From CAYFHQ01 sp964342805 (GTDB lineage: Bacteria; Bacillota; Clostridia; Peptostreptococcales; Acidaminobacteraceae): a stretch of 64,000 nt of DNA. The DNA lies in the NCBI GenBank assembly GCA_964342805.1, contig CAYFHQ010000011.1:1-64000 (forward strand). The letters are read 5' to 3'. Under the pieces are notes generated by a model that did no database searches, had not been told where the DNA came from, and worked only from the letters and a program-made list of their open reading frames with translations. This document shows, piece after piece, positions 60,497 to 64,000 of the stretch (the first letter of the stretch is position 1; each line of letters starts with the position of its first letter). The position numbers were made by a program, and so were the translations under genes.

Positions 60497-60714
60497 ATCG
60501 AACCCACGTCCAAAAGCATTTTACACTTGCTTTCTCCGAGCGCAGCTACCTATAAAATTCTCGCCTTCATCCTAACCAGGCAGCAGGAAGGAATCCGGTA
60601 AAGCCTCTAAAACCCAATCAGACCGAGGCCCTGCTGATCTTCGTCCCTTGCAAAGGGTTATCCGGTGACTAGAGCGGCAAGGAAGAAAAGCTCTAGTGCA
60701 GGATAGCTGCTATG

Positions 60715-60744
60715 TTAGGCAGCTAGCGCGTAATTTTCATTAGC
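60715..60744 (-). CDS. tmRNA tag-peptide reading frame
   Basis: Within ssrA: codons for A-N-E-N-Y-A-L-A-A followed by TAA. The ALAA ending is the signal for ClpXP-type proteases. The resume codon is taken as the GCT; the exact first codon is inferred. Confidence 0.8.
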   Translation of the reverse strand, partial: ANENYALAA

Positions 60745-60851
60745 GTTTAGTTTAAGTGACCCAGTTCTTTTACGTGTACCCCAGGTCAGGAAACACGGCT
60801 CGCTTACAAATGCTCTATACCCCTGTCGAAACCTGTACGCCCCCAGGTGGT

Positions 60852-61310
60852 TTAGCGTCGTCTACCAAGAGACTGCTTCATGCGTTTATCCGCGTCTCTT
60901 TTGGCAATCGACTGTCGTTTATCGTGGAGTTTCTTACCCCTTGCGATGGCAAGTTCCACTTTCACATAGCCTTTTGGGCTAATGTAAACCTTTAACGGAA
61001 CCAAAGTAAGACCGTCCTGCTGGGTATAGCCGATCAGCTTGTTGATCTCCCGCTTGTGGAGGAGCAACTTTCTTGACCGGAGTGGGTCCACATTATAACG
61101 GTTGCCTTGTTCATAGGGGCTAATATGCATACCCGTAATGAAGACTTCGCCGTTGGTGATGTTGGCATAGGATTCCTTGATGTTCACCTTGCCCGCACGG
61201 ATGGACTTCACTTCCGTACCCGTCAGTACAATGCCTGTTTCGAAAGTGTCTTCAATGAAGAACTCGTGTCTCGCTTTTTTGTTGTTTGCTATGACTTTTC
61301 CAATCGCCAT
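60852..61310 (-). CDS. smpB: SsrA-binding protein
   Basis: 152 residues from ATG 61310 (GGTGA upstream); a longer frame to 61487 is unlikely. Beta-barrel with NNKKARHEFFIEDTFETGIVLTGTEVKS, the GEVFITGMHISPYEQGN block and RSRKLLLHKREI; the basic C-terminal tail (about 125-152, KKLHDKRQSIAKRDADKRM) enters the mRNA channel. It binds tmRNA and brings it to stalled ribosomes. The tmRNA gene begins 8 bases after the stop, so both may be cotranscribed. Confidence 0.97.
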   Translation of the reverse strand: MAIGKVIANNKKARHEFFIEDTFETGIVLTGTEVKSIRAGKVNIKESYANITNGEVFITGMHISPYEQGNRYNVDPLRSRKLLLHKREINKLIGYTQQDGLTLVPLKVYISPKGYVKVELAIARGKKLHDKRQSIAKRDADKRMKQSLGRRR

Positions 61311-61431
61311 GATTTCACCTTCGTTCACAGTTTCCAATGGTTCAAGTGCTATTCTAGCAGAGAGCCTACCTACTGTCAACTTTTTTGAATGTTCTGCAAC
61401 AGGCCCGTCACATTCCCTCTTCCTACTATTA

Positions 61432-61509
61432 TTGTATCGCTCATTGCAAACACAATCAACTTGCACCGATACAATTTTGCTTGCCATTTCCGTTTTGTAT
61501 CGCTATATT
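61432..61509 (+). promoter_or_regulatory. pdxS promoter with repeated TTGTATCG sites
   Basis: TTGCCA (61481-61486), 17 bases, TATATT (61504-61509). TTGTATCG occurs at 61432-61439 and again inside the spacer (61495-61502), with an inverted copy CGATACAA at 61467-61474. Such repeats are expected of a PdxR (MocR-type) operator, but no pdxR gene is adjacent. Confidence 0.6.
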
Positions 61510-61564
61510 GTAATCAACAAGTACAAAACATCAACCAAGCAATACAATAAAGGAGATCATACAT

Positions 61565-62440
61565 ATGGAAAGAGTACAATTAAACAAAAATCTGGCACAG
61601 ATGCTAAAAGGCGGCGTCATCATGGATGTGGTCAACGCAGAACAAGCCCGCATTGCCCAGGCTGCTGGCGCTTGCGCAGTCATGGCCCTGGAAAGGGTTC
61701 CTGCTGACATCCGCCGCCAGGGGGGCATAGCAAGAACGTCTGATCCAAAACTCATTCAGAGCATTCAGGAAGCGGTCTCCATTCCGGTAATGGCAAAAGT
61801 CCGAATTGGCCACTTCGTAGAAGCGCAGATTCTTGAAGCTCTGGAAGTGGATTATATTGACGAATCCGAAGTCCTCACACCGGCCGACGACAAGTACCAC
61901 ATTCTAAAGGACCAGTTCAAGGTACCTTTCGTGTGCGGGGCAAAGAACCTTGGAGAAGCCCTCCGTCGTATTGCTGAAGGCGCTTCCATGATCCGTACCA
62001 AGGGAGAGCCGGGAACCGGTGACGTGGTGGAGGCTGTCAAGCACATGCGGACAATGAACGACGAAATCACGCGTATTCAGTCCCTCCAGCCTGAGCAACT
62101 GATGACCTGGGCTAAGGACAATGGGGCTCCCTTTGACCTGGTAAAACAAATCCATGAATCAGGCAAAATTCCAGTAGTCAACTTTGCAGCTGGCGGTATT
62201 GCAACACCCGCAGACGCTGCCCTTATGATGCAACTGGGCTGCGACGGTGTATTTGTCGGATCAGGTATTTTCAAGTCAGGCGACCCCCAAAAACGTGCTG
62301 AGGCCATTGTTCAAGCGGTTACCCACTATGACAATCCTAAAAAACTGGCAGAGATTTCTTACGACCTAGGTGAAGCCATGAGTGGCGTTGCTGTACTGGA
62401 AATCCCTCTAGAACAGCGGATGGCAGGACGCGGCTGGTAG
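61565..62440 (+). CDS. pdxS: Pyridoxal 5'-phosphate synthase lyase subunit
   Basis: 291 residues, normal length. (beta/alpha)8 barrel that makes PLP from ribose 5-phosphate, glyceraldehyde 3-phosphate and ammonia. The catalytic Lys lies in VMAKVRIGHFVEAQ and the second in MIRTKGEPGTG; GGVIMDVVNAEQARIAQ at the start and GCDGVFVGSGIFKS near the end are family signatures. Twelve copies form a double ring with PdxT. AAAGGAG before ATG; pdxT follows after 10 bases. Confidence 0.98.
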   Translation: MERVQLNKNLAQMLKGGVIMDVVNAEQARIAQAAGACAVMALERVPADIRRQGGIARTSDPKLIQSIQEAVSIPVMAKVRIGHFVEAQILEALEVDYIDESEVLTPADDKYHILKDQFKVPFVCGAKNLGEALRRIAEGASMIRTKGEPGTGDVVEAVKHMRTMNDEITRIQSLQPEQLMTWAKDNGAPFDLVKQIHESGKIPVVNFAAGGIATPADAALMMQLGCDGVFVGSGIFKSGDPQKRAEAIVQAVTHYDNPKKLAEISYDLGEAMSGVAVLEIPLEQRMAGRGW

Positions 62441-62450
62441 GAAGGATAAA

Positions 62451-63041
62451 ATGATGGATAAAAAGCAAGTCACCATTGGTGTCCTGGCCCTTCAAGGTGC
62501 CTTCCTTGAACACATGGACCACCTCAGAGAATTAGGGGCAAGACCGAAGAAAGTACGTACTCCGGAAGATCTTGACGGCCTAGACGGCATTATTCTCCCC
62601 GGTGGAGAATCCACGGCCATGCGCAAGGGCCTTGACACCTATGGTCTCTTTGACCCCCTCCTCAAAAAAATCAGTGGCGGTCTACCCGCTTGGGGGACCT
62701 GTGCAGGCCTGATCCTTCTGAGTTCCAGTATCACCGACGACGACACGGTCCACCTGGCCCTCATGGACATGGAAACCACCCGAAATGCCTATGGCAGGCA
62801 GCTGGGCTCCTTCCACCATACCGCCCACCTCCCCTTTTTAGGAGATGCGCCCTACCCCATGGTCTTTATTCGAGCGCCTTACATTCGTCAGACTGGGCCA
62901 TCGGTTACCCCCTTGGTCAAAGTGGAGGGTCGACTAGTCGCTGCCCGCCAAGGCCATATGCTGGCCACGGCTTTTCACCCTGAACTAACTGACGATTTGC
63001 GGTTCACTCGATACTTTATTGACATGTGTCTAACGCAATAA
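62451..63041 (+). CDS. pdxT: Pyridoxal 5'-phosphate synthase glutaminase subunit
   Basis: 196 residues. Class I glutaminase: GVLALQGAFLEHM at the start, oxyanion GGEST, catalytic Cys in AWGTCAGLILL and the His/Glu pair in TAFHPELTDD. It releases ammonia from glutamine and channels it to PdxS. In most PdxT the Cys motif reads GTCAG as here. Operon with pdxS; a second ATG three bases in is an alternative start. Confidence 0.97.
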   Translation: MMDKKQVTIGVLALQGAFLEHMDHLRELGARPKKVRTPEDLDGLDGIILPGGESTAMRKGLDTYGLFDPLLKKISGGLPAWGTCAGLILLSSSITDDDTVHLALMDMETTRNAYGRQLGSFHHTAHLPFLGDAPYPMVFIRAPYIRQTGPSVTPLVKVEGRLVAARQGHMLATAFHPELTDDLRFTRYFIDMCLTQ

Positions 63042-63148
63042 GCCAGTTCACCACAAATAGGCCATCATTATCTCACATTGACAGTCAAAGACTCCTATTG
63101 TAGAATAACAGCAACATTCAAATTATTTTAACGACGGGAGTCTTTCCC

Positions 63149-64000
63149 ATGAAACCATACGATCAACTGACCCCAGCAGGGATCAAACGACGACTAAAAA
63201 AGGTCGCTGAGCTGGCCCTGGACTCATATGATCTGTCCATAGAAGAACTAGACTACCTGGTTGAAGAGACCAATGTCTTTTTTAAGGCCACAGGCAGTCA
63301 GGGTAAAAAGTATGCCCTTAAGGTCTTTCAAGAGGAGTCCAGCACCATTGAGGACAACCTGGCTGAAGTCTTCTTCCTCCAGGAAATTGCTGGCCGAACC
63401 TCCATTGCCATTCCCAAGGTAGTCCCTGCCAAAAACGGAGATCCTGTTGTTTTTGTGGATTCTAAGTACACCCCCGTCGTGAAGCGGGTAGCCATCTATA
63501 CATGGCTAGAGGGTGAGGACCTGGACGGCAAGGAGTCACCTGAATGGTTCAGGGAACTGGGCCGCACTGCTGCTCGGCTCCATGAGGCTACACAAGACTT
63601 GCCTATTCCAAGAAACCTACAGCCTAAGAAATGGGACAAGGTCTTTAACTACAATGGTGAGACGGCGGTCTACCATGAAAAAAAGTATGACCACCACCTT
63701 CCGAAGGGTTTTAGGAACCTCATGGATCAAGTGATACCCTACATGGATAAAAAGTTGTTATCCTACTACGACGCAGCGGTTCCCCAATTGATCCACGCCG
63801 ACCTCAACCCTTGGAACGTGCGCATCTTTGAAAAGGAAATGCGGTTATTGGATTTCGAGGAGGCCATGCTGGGCCTACCAGTCCATGACTTGGCCATTGC
63901 CCTCTTCTACTACAGACATGATCCAGCCTTTATTTATGAGGAAGTCAAGGCTGCCATTTTTGAAGGATATGAAGAGGTTCGGCCCTTGCCAGCTTTCACT
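63149..64000 (+). CDS. APH-fold kinase (aminoglycoside/choline/homoserine kinase-like), C-terminus missing
   Basis: Open frame from ATG 63149 (GGGAG upstream) to the window end, 284 residues without stop. Lys of the ATP site in KKYALKVFQEE, then the catalytic loop LIHADLNPWNV and the metal Asp in LLDFEEAMLGLPVHDLAIALFYY: the plan of the phosphotransferase (APH) family, which includes aminoglycoside, choline and homoserine kinases. The substrate cannot be told. It lies downstream of pdxT with about 107 bases between and has its own ribosome binding site. Confidence 0.85.
   Translation, partial: MKPYDQLTPAGIKRRLKKVAELALDSYDLSIEELDYLVEETNVFFKATGSQGKKYALKVFQEESSTIEDNLAEVFFLQEIAGRTSIAIPKVVPAKNGDPVVFVDSKYTPVVKRVAIYTWLEGEDLDGKESPEWFRELGRTAARLHEATQDLPIPRNLQPKKWDKVFNYNGETAVYHEKKYDHHLPKGFRNLMDQVIPYMDKKLLSYYDAAVPQLIHADLNPWNVRIFEKEMRLLDFEEAMLGLPVHDLAIALFYYRHDPAFIYEEVKAAIFEGYEEVRPLPAFT

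Larger units (their letters stand above)
60219..60844 (-). ncRNA. ssrA: tmRNA gene interrupted by a group I intron
   Basis: Minus strand. The 5' end GGGGGCGTACAGGTTTCGAC and the 3' end CCGCCTCCACCA form the acceptor stem (GGGGGCG/CGCCTCC); CCA is encoded. The tag frame GCT AAT GAA ... GCC TAA gives ANENYALAA (60715-60744). The T-arm starts as GGACGTGGGTTCGAT and is completed by TCCCACC only after removal of 60236-60496. The mature RNA would be about 365 nt, the normal length. smpB lies immediately upstream on the same strand. tmRNA and SmpB free stalled ribosomes and tag the unfinished protein for degradation. Confidence 0.95.

Noticed and set aside
60480..60515. Isolated tRNA-like T-arm (GGGTTCGAT)
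   Set aside because: Not a separate tRNA: it is the 5' half of the tmRNA T-arm, completed after the intron.

Overview
The window looks like the chromosome of a low-to-mid GC Gram-positive bacterium (Bacillota, Clostridia-like) with a mainly anaerobic metabolism. Pointers are strong AGGAGG-type ribosome binding sites, many short operons closed by intrinsic terminators, a tandem glycine riboswitch, pdxST vitamin B6 synthesis, a double-cubane-cluster reductase with its activase, an HdrD-like Fe-S protein, a flotillin/NfeD pair, and smpB next to a one-piece tmRNA gene. A membrane fatty-acid desaturase, which needs O2, argues that the organism meets oxygen at least at times. Genus cannot be assigned from the sequence alone.

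Layout. 1-3.4 kb: start of an MscS-type channel and a MATE-MerR-methyltransferase operon. 3.5-4.6 kb: an A+T-rich AbiF-type HEPN toxin gene with its own strong promoter and a short structured leader, probably acquired. 4.7-10.6 kb: an HD phosphohydrolase, DUF302 protein, TetR regulator with duplicated operators, and an FMN-binding protein / two-component / NapH-type polyferredoxin operon that resembles a split NosR-like electron-transfer module. 10.6-16.3 kb: desaturase, argS, a membrane protein, and a TetR/SDR regulon with four matching operators. 16.4-23.7 kb: PD40 lipoprotein (frameshifted signal peptide), two paralogous zinc-ribbon membrane proteins and an SPFH/zinc-ribbon protein, ABC-F protein, small proteins. 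23.9-31.2 kb: orphan glycine riboswitch, chemoreceptor, NfeD-flotillin operon, PadR operon. 31.5-36.6 kb: prfC and a LuxP/LuxQ-like autoinducer-2 receptor pair whose kinase is broken. 36.7-49.9 kb: M16 peptidase, antiporter, triple-rhodanese lipoprotein, HdrD-like protein, ECF sigma/anti-sigma pair, ROK regulator + MFS transporter, endonuclease-like protein. 50.1-55.8 kb: HD-GYP protein, double-cubane-cluster reductase + activase, iron alcohol dehydrogenase + soluble histidine kinase. 56.0-64.0 kb: a TetM-like GTPase fused to a YacP/Rae1-type NYN nuclease, an AraC-methyltransferase fusion, a tmRNA gene split in its T-loop by a 261-nt group I intron, smpB, pdxS-pdxT and a kinase-like gene running off the end.

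The strongest themes are translation quality control (RF3, ABC-F, TetM-NYN fusion, intron-containing tmRNA, SmpB), membrane/redox sensing (two SPFH systems, FMN/polyferredoxin module, double-cubane reductase), and gene decay or acquisition (broken LuxQ, orphan riboswitch, AbiF). The best candidates for a little-described system are the GTPase-nuclease fusion, the self-splicing intron in ssrA, the AbiF-RNA locus and the LuxPQ-like pair outside vibrios.
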